Source: Blastocatellia bacterium (GTDB lineage: Bacteria > Acidobacteriota > Blastocatellia > UBA7656 > JADIYM01). From it: a DNA stretch of 64,000 nt. Position numbers and translations under genes: made by a program. Where the stretch lies: contig JAJTWZ010000003.1 in the NCBI GenBank assembly GCA_021463145.1, positions 99,319 to 163,318 on the forward strand, read 5' to 3'. The first letter of the stretch is position 1; every line of letters starts with the position of its first letter. Positions 24,897-33,027 of the stretch are shown here, piece after piece. Below the pieces are notes generated by a model, which searched no databases, was not told where the DNA came from, and was given only the letters and a program-made list of their open reading frames with translations.

Positions 24897-27794
24897 ATGC
24901 TCACTCACCCGTCGCCCCGACGTGCACCTCGGCCTTTTGTCGCGAAGCTCCTCTTCGCCACCCTGATCGCTTCATTCGTGATCGTCGCACTGCCACCGGT
25001 CAGGGGCTCGGCCGAGACGATGGTCGTCCCTGCGATCCTGTTCTGCACGCAGGCGCCTTTCGGCGCCGACTTCACGAGCACGAACGCCACGTTCGGAAAC
25101 CACGAGGCCAACACAGGCTCGACACCCCGCGGCGGGGATCTCTGGATTCGATATGCGGACGGGACGTTGCGCAACCTGACCCAGCAGGCGGGTCTCGGGA
25201 CGGCTCCACTTCAGGATATCGCCGTCCGCGAGCCTTCGGTTCACTGGGATGGTACCAAAGCGCTCGTTTCGATCGTCATCGGCGGTACGACGAAGGATGA
25301 TTACGCGCCGGTCTACTGGCAGATATACGAGGTTACCGGCATCGGCCAGGGACAGACCGTGTCCTTCCGCAAGATCGCTCAGCCTGCCAATTACAACAAC
25401 GTTTCGCCGATCTACGGTACGAACGACCGAATCCTGTTCACATCGGATCGGCCAAGGAACGGCAAGCGCTCGAGCTATCCGCAACTGGACGAGTACGAGT
25501 CGCAACCGACGAACACCGGAATCTGGTCGATGAACCCGGACGGCACCGACCTGCGGCTCCTCGATCACGCGATCTCGGGCGCGTTCACTCCGATCGTCGC
25601 AAGCGACGGCCGCATCATCTTTACGCGGTGGGACCATCTGCAGCGCGACCAGCAGAACGACGAAGGCACGAACGACTATGGCGCGTTCAACTACGCTTCC
25701 GAGTCCTCGACTCTGAACACCGGCAGTACTGCCGAGATCTATCCCGAACTGCGCACAATGCCGAGTTCGGCATACGAGCACGGACACACGATCAACCAGT
25801 TCTTCCCCTGGCAGGTGAACGAGGACGGATCGGCGCTGGAGACGCTCAATCACGTAGGCCGGCACGAATTGCTCAGCTATTTCGACTCGGCCAATGACGA
25901 CCTGCCCGAGTTCATCGCTCCCGAGAATCGGCGCACCGCGACCAACACGTTCCACTTCAAGGAGGATCCGCTCGTTCCGGGCCGCTACTACGCGACCCGA
26001 GCGCCCGAATTCGGTACTCACGCGGCGGGCCAGATCGTGGCCATCAACGGCGGCGAGTCCGTCAATCCCGACAACATGCAGTTCGACTACATCACGGATC
26101 CGAATACGGCGAATCCGATTCCCGACGGCCAGACGCCGCCGGCGAATTACGCCGGGCACTTCCGAAACCCGACACCGCTCACGGACGGAACCCTGATTGC
26201 CATCCGAACGACAGCCGCCTACGACGACAACCAGCTTGGATCGCCGCTGTCGTCGATCTACGACTTCCATCTGGTTCGACTGACTCCAGGCGCGCCGTAT
26301 TACACACCCGGGACGAAGCTTCTCGCCGCGCCGATAACCAAGACGATCAGCTACTGGGACAACTACACGTACTCGCAGCTTTCTTACAGCGGACCGCTCT
26401 GGGAACTCGATCCGGTGGAAGTGCGCTCCAGGACCAGACCGGCGGTGCACCAGAACCCGCTTCCTTCGATCGAGAACCAGATCCTGCTGGACGAACTTGG
26501 TGGTCAGATCGGCGCCGACAGGCTCCGGTCATGGCTTACAGCGCATCGTGTCGCGCTGATCACGTCGCGAAACGTCACACGCCGCGCCGACCGGCAGCAG
26601 CCGTTCAACCTCAGGATAGCGGGGGGCGGTACTCAGACCGCGCTTCCAGGATCGTCGGTCACCGACCTGCTCTATGCCCAGTTCTTCCAGGGAGACCTGG
26701 TTCGCGGCTACACGGTGATCAATGAAGGTGGTCGCCGGCCAATCGGTCAGGTGATGCACGAAGGGCGAAACCCGGCCCTGACCAATGCGCCGGCGGGCAG
26801 CACACAACTCGGCCTCGACGGAAGCATGGCGGCAATCGTGCCGGCAAGGCGGGCGTTATCGTGGCAGCTCACCACGCCCGCTGGTGTTCCTGTCATTCGG
26901 GAACGCTACTGGCTGACGTTTGCAGCCGGCGAAATCCGATCCTGCTCGAACTGCCACGGCATCAATTCGACCGACACTGTTCTCAATCAGCCGGCGCCGA
27001 CGAATCCCCCTCAGGCGTTCCGGGATCTTGTTCGATGGTGGCGCGACAATTCGGCCGGCGGCACGGTCGGCGACACGGTGGGCGTGTTCTCACCCTCTTC
27101 GTCGGCGTTTTTCCTTCGCAATTCTCACGCAGGGGGCGGCGCGGATCTTGCCTTCGGATTCGGTCCCGCCAACTCCGGCTGGACTCCACTGTCCGGCGAC
27201 TGGAATGGAGACGGTTACGACACTCCAGGCTTCTACGTCCCGTCAACGGGCACGTTCTTTCTGAAAAACACCTCTGCTCCTGGACCGGCCGACATCGTGT
27301 TTTCGTTCGGCGCCGGGAATGCCGGGTACATTCCGGTTGCCGGCGACTGGGACAACGACGGGCGCGATACGATCGGTATCTATCAACCTGCGACCGGAAC
27401 TTTCTTCCTTCGCAATCTGAACCTGCCAGGCGGCGCCGACGTCGTTTTCGGCTACGGGCCGGCGGGCGCCTTCCCTCTCGCCGGCGACTGGGATGGAGAC
27501 GGCGAAGACTCGGTTGGCATTTACATTTCGGCGACCGGTGCGTTCTTCCTTCGCAACTCGACCACACCCGGTAACGCCGATGTCGTGTTCACATTCGGTC
27601 CGGGTGGCGCTGGATGGACACCGATCGCCGGCGATTGGAATGCGGACGCGGTGGATTCCGTCGGCATATACCTGGGGACGTCGGGAACTTTCTTCCTCCG
27701 AAACGCTCTCTCGAGCGGGGCCGCCGACAACGCCTTTTCATTCGGGCCTGGATCTGGTGTCCTGCCAATTCGCGGCAACTGGAATGGCGCCTAG
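24897..27794 (+). CDS. Exported TolB/WD40-like, single-heme protein with five C-terminal 48-residue repeats
   Basis: A 965-residue exported protein. After a signal peptide (core LLFATLIASFVIVAL) come propeller-like segments (GDLWIRYADGTLRNLT, GIWSMNPDGTDLRLL, IIFTRWDHLQRDQQND), then a C-type heme site CSNCHG at residues 683-687. The arrangement resembles proteins annotated as related to the hydrazine synthase alpha subunit or PD40 proteins; I cannot assign a reaction. The final 240 residues are five repeats of the FFLRN / GDWNGDG type shared with the divergent M28 peptidase. GGAG lies six bases before the ATG at 24897. Confidence 0.82.
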   Translation: MLTHPSPRRAPRPFVAKLLFATLIASFVIVALPPVRGSAETMVVPAILFCTQAPFGADFTSTNATFGNHEANTGSTPRGGDLWIRYADGTLRNLTQQAGLGTAPLQDIAVREPSVHWDGTKALVSIVIGGTTKDDYAPVYWQIYEVTGIGQGQTVSFRKIAQPANYNNVSPIYGTNDRILFTSDRPRNGKRSSYPQLDEYESQPTNTGIWSMNPDGTDLRLLDHAISGAFTPIVASDGRIIFTRWDHLQRDQQNDEGTNDYGAFNYASESSTLNTGSTAEIYPELRTMPSSAYEHGHTINQFFPWQVNEDGSALETLNHVGRHELLSYFDSANDDLPEFIAPENRRTATNTFHFKEDPLVPGRYYATRAPEFGTHAAGQIVAINGGESVNPDNMQFDYITDPNTANPIPDGQTPPANYAGHFRNPTPLTDGTLIAIRTTAAYDDNQLGSPLSSIYDFHLVRLTPGAPYYTPGTKLLAAPITKTISYWDNYTYSQLSYSGPLWELDPVEVRSRTRPAVHQNPLPSIENQILLDELGGQIGADRLRSWLTAHRVALITSRNVTRRADRQQPFNLRIAGGGTQTALPGSSVTDLLYAQFFQGDLVRGYTVINEGGRRPIGQVMHEGRNPALTNAPAGSTQLGLDGSMAAIVPARRALSWQLTTPAGVPVIRERYWLTFAAGEIRSCSNCHGINSTDTVLNQPAPTNPPQAFRDLVRWWRDNSAGGTVGDTVGVFSPSSSAFFLRNSHAGGGADLAFGFGPANSGWTPLSGDWNGDGYDTPGFYVPSTGTFFLKNTSAPGPADIVFSFGAGNAGYIPVAGDWDNDGRDTIGIYQPATGTFFLRNLNLPGGADVVFGYGPAGAFPLAGDWDGDGEDSVGIYISATGAFFLRNSTTPGNADVVFTFGPGGAGWTPIAGDWNADAVDSVGIYLGTSGTFFLRNALSSGAADNAFSFGPGSGVLPIRGNWNGA

Positions 27795-28002
27795 ACCGCC
27801 GTTCCAATAGCGAGGCGAGCGGACTGCGGCGCTCCGAAGGCGATTGTATCGCGCTCCGGGCGCCGCCAGCCCGCACGATGAAGCGCTTACTCGGCTTGAA
27901 CCTGCTGTGAACAAAGAGCTTTCCGCGACACGCTCGCGCGGTTCCGAAACCGTCTGATAGACTCGGCACCCTGCGCGATTTCGACCCGTGGAGGACTCTT
28001 TC

Positions 28003-29154
28003 ATGACCGCGCCAGCCAAGCCCGATATCCGAATGATCGCCCGACTTGTTGCCCCCGAGGGCAATCTCGTGCAGGGTCAATCCGAGTTGCCGCTTCCACC
28101 GGCGCTGGCTCGCGCCGCGGCCGAGGCTATTTCCGGCGGACAGAACCACTACACGTTCTTCGAAGGCGTACCGCAGCTTCGGACGGTTCTCGCTGAGAAG
28201 GTGCTGGCGCACAACGGGATCACGGTTGACGCGACGGCCTCGCCGGTCGAGGTGATGATCACGCCTGGCGCGACGGGCGCACTGGTTTCGGCCGCAAACG
28301 CATTCCTCAAGGGTCAGTCCGCGTTGTTGTTCGAGCCCTATTACCCATATCACCAGCGCATTCTCGAGTCTGCGGGCGCCCGAGCCGAAATTTTCCCGCT
28401 CCGCGGCGACCGGCTCGAGATCGATCCGGACGAGTTCCGCACCCGGTGCCGGGTAGCCGCGCGACGCGTAGATCATCCGCTCAAGGCCATCGTCGTCTGC
28501 TCGCCGTCGAACCCTACCGGCAAGTCGATGACCGCAGCAGAGCTGGAGCTCGTCGCGAGCGTCTGTCAGGAACTCGACCTGATCTGCATCAGCGACGAGG
28601 TCTACGAACATTTCGTGGTCAATCCGGAAGATCACATCTCGATCGCCACCCTTCCGGGGATGTTCGAACGGACCGTCACGTGCAACTCCTTTTCGAAGTC
28701 GTGGCGCATCTCGGGTTGGCGGCTCGGTTATGCGTTCGGGTACGGCCCTCTGGTCAGCCGGCTGCACGGACCTGGAAACGTCTTCTATGTGTGCGCGCCG
28801 ACTCCTCTGCAGTTCGCGCTTTCCCAGGTGCTGATGGCCGAGCCGGCGTACTACGACGCCCAGCGGCTCGAATTCCGCTCCAAGCGCGAGCGCGCCACGG
28901 CGACGCTGGAGCGTCTGGGTTTCCAGATCTACCCTTCGGCCTCTTCGTTCTACCTGTGGGTTCGCATCCCGCCTGGCTTCAGTGACGCGATGCAGCTCAA
29001 TGCGCAACTCCTCGAGCGAGAGGGAGTGGCTGGAGTCCCGGGAAGCGCGTTTGCCGACGATCCTGCGTGGAACCAGTGGATGCGCCTCTGCATCGCGCGA
29101 GAAGACGCCTTGCTCGACGGAGCGCTTGCACGTATAGAGCGCGCACTCGCCTGA
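28003..29154 (+). CDS. PLP-dependent class I/II aminotransferase
   Basis: A 383-residue fold-type I aminotransferase. Visible features are the substrate-loop NHYTFFEG, VCSPSNPTGKSM, the cofactor Asp/Tyr in CISDEVYEHF, the Schiff-base lysine in NSFSKSWRISGWRLGY and the C-terminal Arg region (QWMRLCIA). The overall pattern is that of aspartate/aromatic aminotransferases of the AAT-I subgroup; the amino acid used cannot be fixed. GGAGG sits eight bases before the ATG at 28003. It is followed after 39 bases by two unrecognised genes with good ribosome sites, so it may head a small operon. Confidence 0.93.
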   Translation: MTAPAKPDIRMIARLVAPEGNLVQGQSELPLPPALARAAAEAISGGQNHYTFFEGVPQLRTVLAEKVLAHNGITVDATASPVEVMITPGATGALVSAANAFLKGQSALLFEPYYPYHQRILESAGARAEIFPLRGDRLEIDPDEFRTRCRVAARRVDHPLKAIVVCSPSNPTGKSMTAAELELVASVCQELDLICISDEVYEHFVVNPEDHISIATLPGMFERTVTCNSFSKSWRISGWRLGYAFGYGPLVSRLHGPGNVFYVCAPTPLQFALSQVLMAEPAYYDAQRLEFRSKRERATATLERLGFQIYPSASSFYLWVRIPPGFSDAMQLNAQLLEREGVAGVPGSAFADDPAWNQWMRLCIAREDALLDGALARIERALA

Positions 29155-29193
29155 AACGCGCTCGCCGGCACTTCGAAACATCAGGAGACCCCT

Positions 29194-29757
29194 ATGTCTG
29201 CCGAGGAACTCGAGAAAGTATTCGTCTCGCTCGTTGACGCCAGCTGGAAGAAGTACAACGAGCGCCAGCAGAACACCCACATGGATGAGCTGCTGCTCGG
29301 GTCGGTGATCGCGTCCACCGTCGAGCAGGGCTATTCGCTCATCGACTTGAATTCCGACGGTGTGAACCATTTCCTCCGGTTCGAGCATCTGCCTTCGAAG
29401 ACTCGCCTCATCTTTCAGCTCACGAACCAGAGCGAAGACCTGGTAACGGCGAAAGTGATCGGCCGGCAGGCTCGCGTCGTGATCGGGTATGGACAGATGG
29501 TCCAGAACCCGGGAGCGATCTGGCAGGCGCTCAAGTCGGAATTCAAGAGTGGATTCCTGGATGCGGCCGAGCCTGGGGTGATCACGTGCGACGCAGATCT
29601 TGCAAGCGGATACATCTACGTGCAGGTACCTCTGATCATCGACCTCGACACCTACTTCTCGGCCGGCTACGAGGTGAACTACCCGCTGCTCCAACAGCAC
29701 ATCGGCGCAACGGTCCATTCGCTTTCGAAGTACCTGCGCGGCCGTCTGGGCGCCTGA
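29194..29757 (+). CDS. Conserved-looking cytoplasmic protein, unknown function (pair gene 1)
   Basis: I do not recognise the 187 residues. The protein has no signal peptide or membrane segment and looks like mixed alpha/beta: an N-terminal helix (MSAEELEKVFVSLVDASW), a central beta-rich part (HFLRFEHLPSKTRLIFQL) and a segment with valines and isoleucines (GYIYVQVPLIIDLDTYF). CAGGAG lies just before the ATG. It is 39 bases after the aminotransferase and 13 bases before the next unrecognised gene, so the three are probably cotranscribed. The two proteins have similar size and may form a complex, but that is a guess from position only. Confidence 0.8.
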   Translation: MSAEELEKVFVSLVDASWKKYNERQQNTHMDELLLGSVIASTVEQGYSLIDLNSDGVNHFLRFEHLPSKTRLIFQLTNQSEDLVTAKVIGRQARVVIGYGQMVQNPGAIWQALKSEFKSGFLDAAEPGVITCDADLASGYIYVQVPLIIDLDTYFSAGYEVNYPLLQQHIGATVHSLSKYLRGRLGA

Positions 29758-29770
29758 CCGGAGGATTCCA

Positions 29771-30301
29771 ATGCTGTCGTTTCTGAATCAGTTCAAACAC
29801 GGTCAGGAGATGCGCGAGAGCAAGGACGAGATCCTCGTCGGCGAGCTCGTGCGGGCAATGGCGCGGCTGAAGAGCCCGGCAATCGGGTTCGTGGCGAATT
29901 CCGGCGCCCAGATGGTCAGGTTCAAACCGCTTGGCGATCCGATCCTCCACTCGATCGTGATCATCGTCGATCGCAAGACCGGGGGTTCGATGATCCAGCA
30001 GGCCGTAATCGGGTCGAAGGCCACGATCCAGGTGCAGGCCGAGGTCAAGAACTACCTGTCCGACCCGGACGACCTGGTGGCGATGTATCGCACCGACCTC
30101 GCCAACATTTTCAAGATGCCGATGCTGGGCGACGTGAAGCTGGACCACCAGATGAATTCGGTCTTCGCGACGAAGCGCGTGATGATCGACATCGACGACT
30201 ACATCCTCAAGGGCGAGGAAAGCATCGGCCGGATGACTCAGCTCATCACGGCCATCGTCGGTGAACTGAAACAAAAGCTCACGCAGTACAAAAAGTCTTA
30301 G
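29771..30301 (+). CDS. Unknown cytoplasmic protein (pair gene 2)
   Basis: A 176-residue protein with no recognised domain. It starts with a helix (MLSFLNQFKHGQEMRESKDE), has a beta-rich centre (ILHSIVIIVDRKTGGSMIQQ) and ends in a long amphipathic helix (GELKQKLTQYKKS) that may form a coiled coil. A strong CCGGAGG site lies eight bases upstream. It follows the preceding unknown gene by 13 bases and converges with a small gene at 30351. There is no signal peptide. Confidence 0.8.
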   Translation: MLSFLNQFKHGQEMRESKDEILVGELVRAMARLKSPAIGFVANSGAQMVRFKPLGDPILHSIVIIVDRKTGGSMIQQAVIGSKATIQVQAEVKNYLSDPDDLVAMYRTDLANIFKMPMLGDVKLDHQMNSVFATKRVMIDIDDYILKGEESIGRMTQLITAIVGELKQKLTQYKKS

Positions 30302-30350
30302 CCGCTATGGGCAGCGCGGGTTCGCGTTGTCCCAGGCGTCCGATGCGCGC

Positions 30351-30626
30351 TCATTCGTCCAGATCGATGACCTGATCCGGCTCGTCCAGCGTGAAATAAC
30401 GGTCGAACACCTCTGCCGTTCGATCCAGTTCGAATCCCTGGTAGTCGAATTCCGAGTCGAGAAAGCGCTCTTTCACCTGACGCTGGAAATCGGCGACACC
30501 CTGGGCGAATCCGCCCTGAGCCAAGGTGACTACGATCCGTTCGACCGAGTCCTCCGGCATCCCGAGCATTGCCGCGTAGGCGGGCTTCCACGTGACAATG
30601 TAGATGGCCTTATCCGTGGTAGCCAA
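30351..30626 (-). CDS. Small acidic protein, unknown function
   Basis: A 91-residue acidic protein (tail EPDQVIDLDE) with a beta-like N terminus (TTDKAIYIVTWKP) and a helical middle. The start proposed is TTG at 30626, which overlaps the end of the CgeB-like glycosyltransferase gene by 17 bases and has GGAAG seven bases upstream, so it is probably translationally coupled. The open frame to 30776 lies inside the glycosyltransferase gene and is not conserved in character. Function unknown; position suggests a partner of the glycosyltransferase. Confidence 0.6.
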   Translation of the reverse strand: MATTDKAIYIVTWKPAYAAMLGMPEDSVERIVVTLAQGGFAQGVADFQRQVKERFLDSEFDYQGFELDRTAEVFDRYFTLDEPDQVIDLDE

Positions 30627-31671
30627 CGTAGTACTTCCGCGCCACGCGCTGCTCGAACTTGGTGGACTGACGCAGCTTGACGTAGTCGCCAAGGACTCGT
30701 TTCTCTGCGTTCGTCGCCAATCCGCGGAGATGATCGTCTCCGATGTGTGAAAGGAACGGAACGAGATCGGCGCCACGCTCGGGCACGATGATCTCGCGGC
30801 CGGGCTCGAAAACGTCTGACAGTCCCGGACAATCGATCACGGCGCACGCCGCTCCGCACGCTGCCGGTTCGAGGACCTCGTATGGCAGGGCGTAATCGAT
30901 GGCGTGTTGTCCGGGCGGCACCAGAACGATGCGCGCAGAAGAGTAGATGTCCGCTCGCAACTGGGCGCTACCGGCAAGCATGAGATCCACGTTGCCGGGC
31001 CAACTCTCGATCCCATCCCATCCATCGCCGAACACGATGAACCGGTGCGACGGCAGCGCGCGCGCCGCGACGAGAAGGTAGTTCTCGAGAACCGCCTCGG
31101 ATGCCGCGTATCTGTCGGCCACGAGTGCCAGATCGCACGAAAGGTCGTCCTCGGGCGACCGGGGGTGAAAAATCGCGGTGTCGATCGACTCGTAGAGCGT
31201 CACGGCTTCCTGCGCACCATAACGCTCGGCGTACGGCTGGATCGCGGGCCCGCCTGCAATCGAGAATACGAGGTCGAATGCCGGGATCTGATCCTTCCGC
31301 AACCACGGCGCGGCGCCGGTAGCGTCGAGACCTTGAAGCGTGATCCACGGATCCAGGTCGTAAAAGACCCGCGCGGGGACCGGCTGATCGAATAGCCACT
31401 CGACGGCTTCGACGCCGGCGCCGAAGCCGGAAAGCACGACGTATGCGCTCGCGTCCGCCAACTCTCGTTCGACCGACTCGCGGGCGGCCGTCCACACGCC
31501 ATACCTCGAATCCGTCGCGAACGGAAGCACGACGGCGTCGTCACCTTCCGGCTGCACGAATACGATCTGATGTCCCCGGTCGGCGATACCTTCGAGCAGA
31601 GTGTAGAGTATGCGGGTCCGATGGTCCGAGGAGGTCCGCGTCAGCTTGGAACCGAAGAAGACGAATTTCAT
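30610..31671 (-). CDS. CgeB-like glycosyltransferase family protein
   Basis: A 353-residue GT-B-type protein. The N-terminal Rossmann part begins MKFVFFGSKLTRTSSDHRTR; the C-terminal part has the nucleotide-sugar-binding pattern PPGQHAIDYALPYEVLEPAACGAACAV, reduced to its usual order: a surface-cleft segment, E of the EAxACG motif, then a loop PGREIIVP. The same pattern is seen in the CgeB / Glyco_trans_1_2 group, which glycosylate surface or spore-coat targets. The acceptor is unknown. It has no signal peptide. ATG at 31671 was chosen by homology of the opening strand; the ribosome site is weak. It partly overlaps the small gene at 30351. Confidence 0.8.
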   Translation of the reverse strand: MKFVFFGSKLTRTSSDHRTRILYTLLEGIADRGHQIVFVQPEGDDAVVLPFATDSRYGVWTAARESVERELADASAYVVLSGFGAGVEAVEWLFDQPVPARVFYDLDPWITLQGLDATGAAPWLRKDQIPAFDLVFSIAGGPAIQPYAERYGAQEAVTLYESIDTAIFHPRSPEDDLSCDLALVADRYAASEAVLENYLLVAARALPSHRFIVFGDGWDGIESWPGNVDLMLAGSAQLRADIYSSARIVLVPPGQHAIDYALPYEVLEPAACGAACAVIDCPGLSDVFEPGREIIVPERGADLVPFLSHIGDDHLRGLATNAEKRVLGDYVKLRQSTKFEQRVARKYYVGYHG

Positions 31672-31802
31672 GTCGCACGCAATCCGATATCAGGGATGAA
31701 AGACACCGCAGGTTATCGCCGATTCGAGGTCGGCGCAACGTCGGGCATCGGAGCGGCTCCGGACGGGCCGGCCTTGGGATTCATCTGCGGCGAGAGGATG
31801 CC

Positions 31803-32960
31803 ATGACGAGAAGCGAGGCAGCTGCAATCGACTGGAATGCCGAGTTCGAAGAGCGCGCCAGCCTGATGATCGGCGACTTGAGGTCGCTAGTGGAGCTCGA
31901 ATCGCCTTCGCGCGATCCGGAAGCTATCCGGCCCGTGGCCCTGGCGGTGTCGAAGATGCTTGCTGCCTCGGGCGCGTCGGTCGATATCGTCGAAGAACAT
32001 GCGAACGGACCGAACATAGTTGCGAAATTCGGCAAGGGCGAGCGCCCGGTCCTGATTCTCGGCCACCTGGACACGGTCTGGAAGCGAGGCACGCTCGCAT
32101 CGATGCCCTGGCGGATCGAAGACGGTCGCGCCTACGGGCCAGGTGTTCTCGACATGAAGTCGGGCCTGGTAATCGTAGCGGAAGCACTCAACGGTCTCCG
32201 CCGGCACGACATTGCAGTTCCAGTGACAGTCGTTTTCAACTGTGACGAGGAGATCGGGAGCGAATCGACGCGATCTCTCGTCGCTGAGCAGGCGCAAAAT
32301 GCTCGCGCTGCCCTCGTTTTCGAGCCCGCAATAACAGGCGGCGCGGCGAAGACCTCGCGCTCTGGAATAGCGGCATATCGAATCCACGTTCGCGGGCGGG
32401 CCTCACACGCAGGTGTGGATCCCGAAAAAGGCGTGAGCGCGATCCTCGAGGCCGCCCGGATAGTCGTCGAGCTTCACGCAATGAACGACCTGTCGTCCGG
32501 TCTTTCGGTCAACGCGGGAATCATCGAGGGAGGCACTCGCGCAAACGTCGTCGCAGCGGAAGCACGCATGGATGTCGACGTTCGTTTCAGGACTAGCGAC
32601 CAGGCAATCCGTATCGTTGACGCCATCTCGGGACTCGCGGGGGCTCGTGGAGGGGCGCTCGTGACAGTAGCGGGAGGGATCGATCGACCTCCGTTCGAAG
32701 CGACACCGGAAAGCCTCGAACTGTTTGCTCGTGCCGCGGCCGCAGCGCGCGAATCCGGATTCGAACTTGGTCGCGGTCACGTCGGTGGCGTCAGTGACGG
32801 CAACTTCACGGCGGCGCTGGGAATTCCGACGCTCGACGGCCTGGGACCGGACGGTGCGGGAGCACACGCGGATCACGAGCACATAGTGATCGCCGACCTC
32901 TCCCGCCGAGCCGCTATGCTCACAAGACTGCTGATCGACATCGGCGGGGACCGACAATGA
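31803..32960 (+). CDS. M20-family metallopeptidase (carboxypeptidase G2-like)
   Basis: A 385-residue dizinc hydrolase. Metal ligands and catalytic residues are visible in order: ILGHLDTVW (His, Asp), GPGVLDMKSGL (bridging Asp), CDEEIGSES (general base Glu and ligand Glu), FEPA (ligand Glu) and the late HADHEHI (ligand His). RASHAGVDPEKG marks the dimerisation lid domain. The pattern is closest to glutamate carboxypeptidase / CPDG2-like enzymes, which cleave C-terminal residues from N-acyl amino acids; there is no signal peptide, so it is likely cytoplasmic. GAGAGG precedes the ATG at 31803. Confidence 0.93.
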   Translation: MTRSEAAAIDWNAEFEERASLMIGDLRSLVELESPSRDPEAIRPVALAVSKMLAASGASVDIVEEHANGPNIVAKFGKGERPVLILGHLDTVWKRGTLASMPWRIEDGRAYGPGVLDMKSGLVIVAEALNGLRRHDIAVPVTVVFNCDEEIGSESTRSLVAEQAQNARAALVFEPAITGGAAKTSRSGIAAYRIHVRGRASHAGVDPEKGVSAILEAARIVVELHAMNDLSSGLSVNAGIIEGGTRANVVAAEARMDVDVRFRTSDQAIRIVDAISGLAGARGGALVTVAGGIDRPPFEATPESLELFARAAAAARESGFELGRGHVGGVSDGNFTAALGIPTLDGLGPDGAGAHADHEHIVIADLSRRAAMLTRLLIDIGGDRQ

Positions 32961-33027
32961 GGGCATACGGCCTGCGAGGCGCATCGCTGGTAAGCCCGCT
33001 AATGTACGGGAGTAGGATTGCCGATAG

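Noticed and set aside
27589-29718. Minus-strand open frame of 709 codons
   Set aside because: It runs antisense through the repeat protein, aminotransferase and pair gene 1, which have clear starts and motifs.
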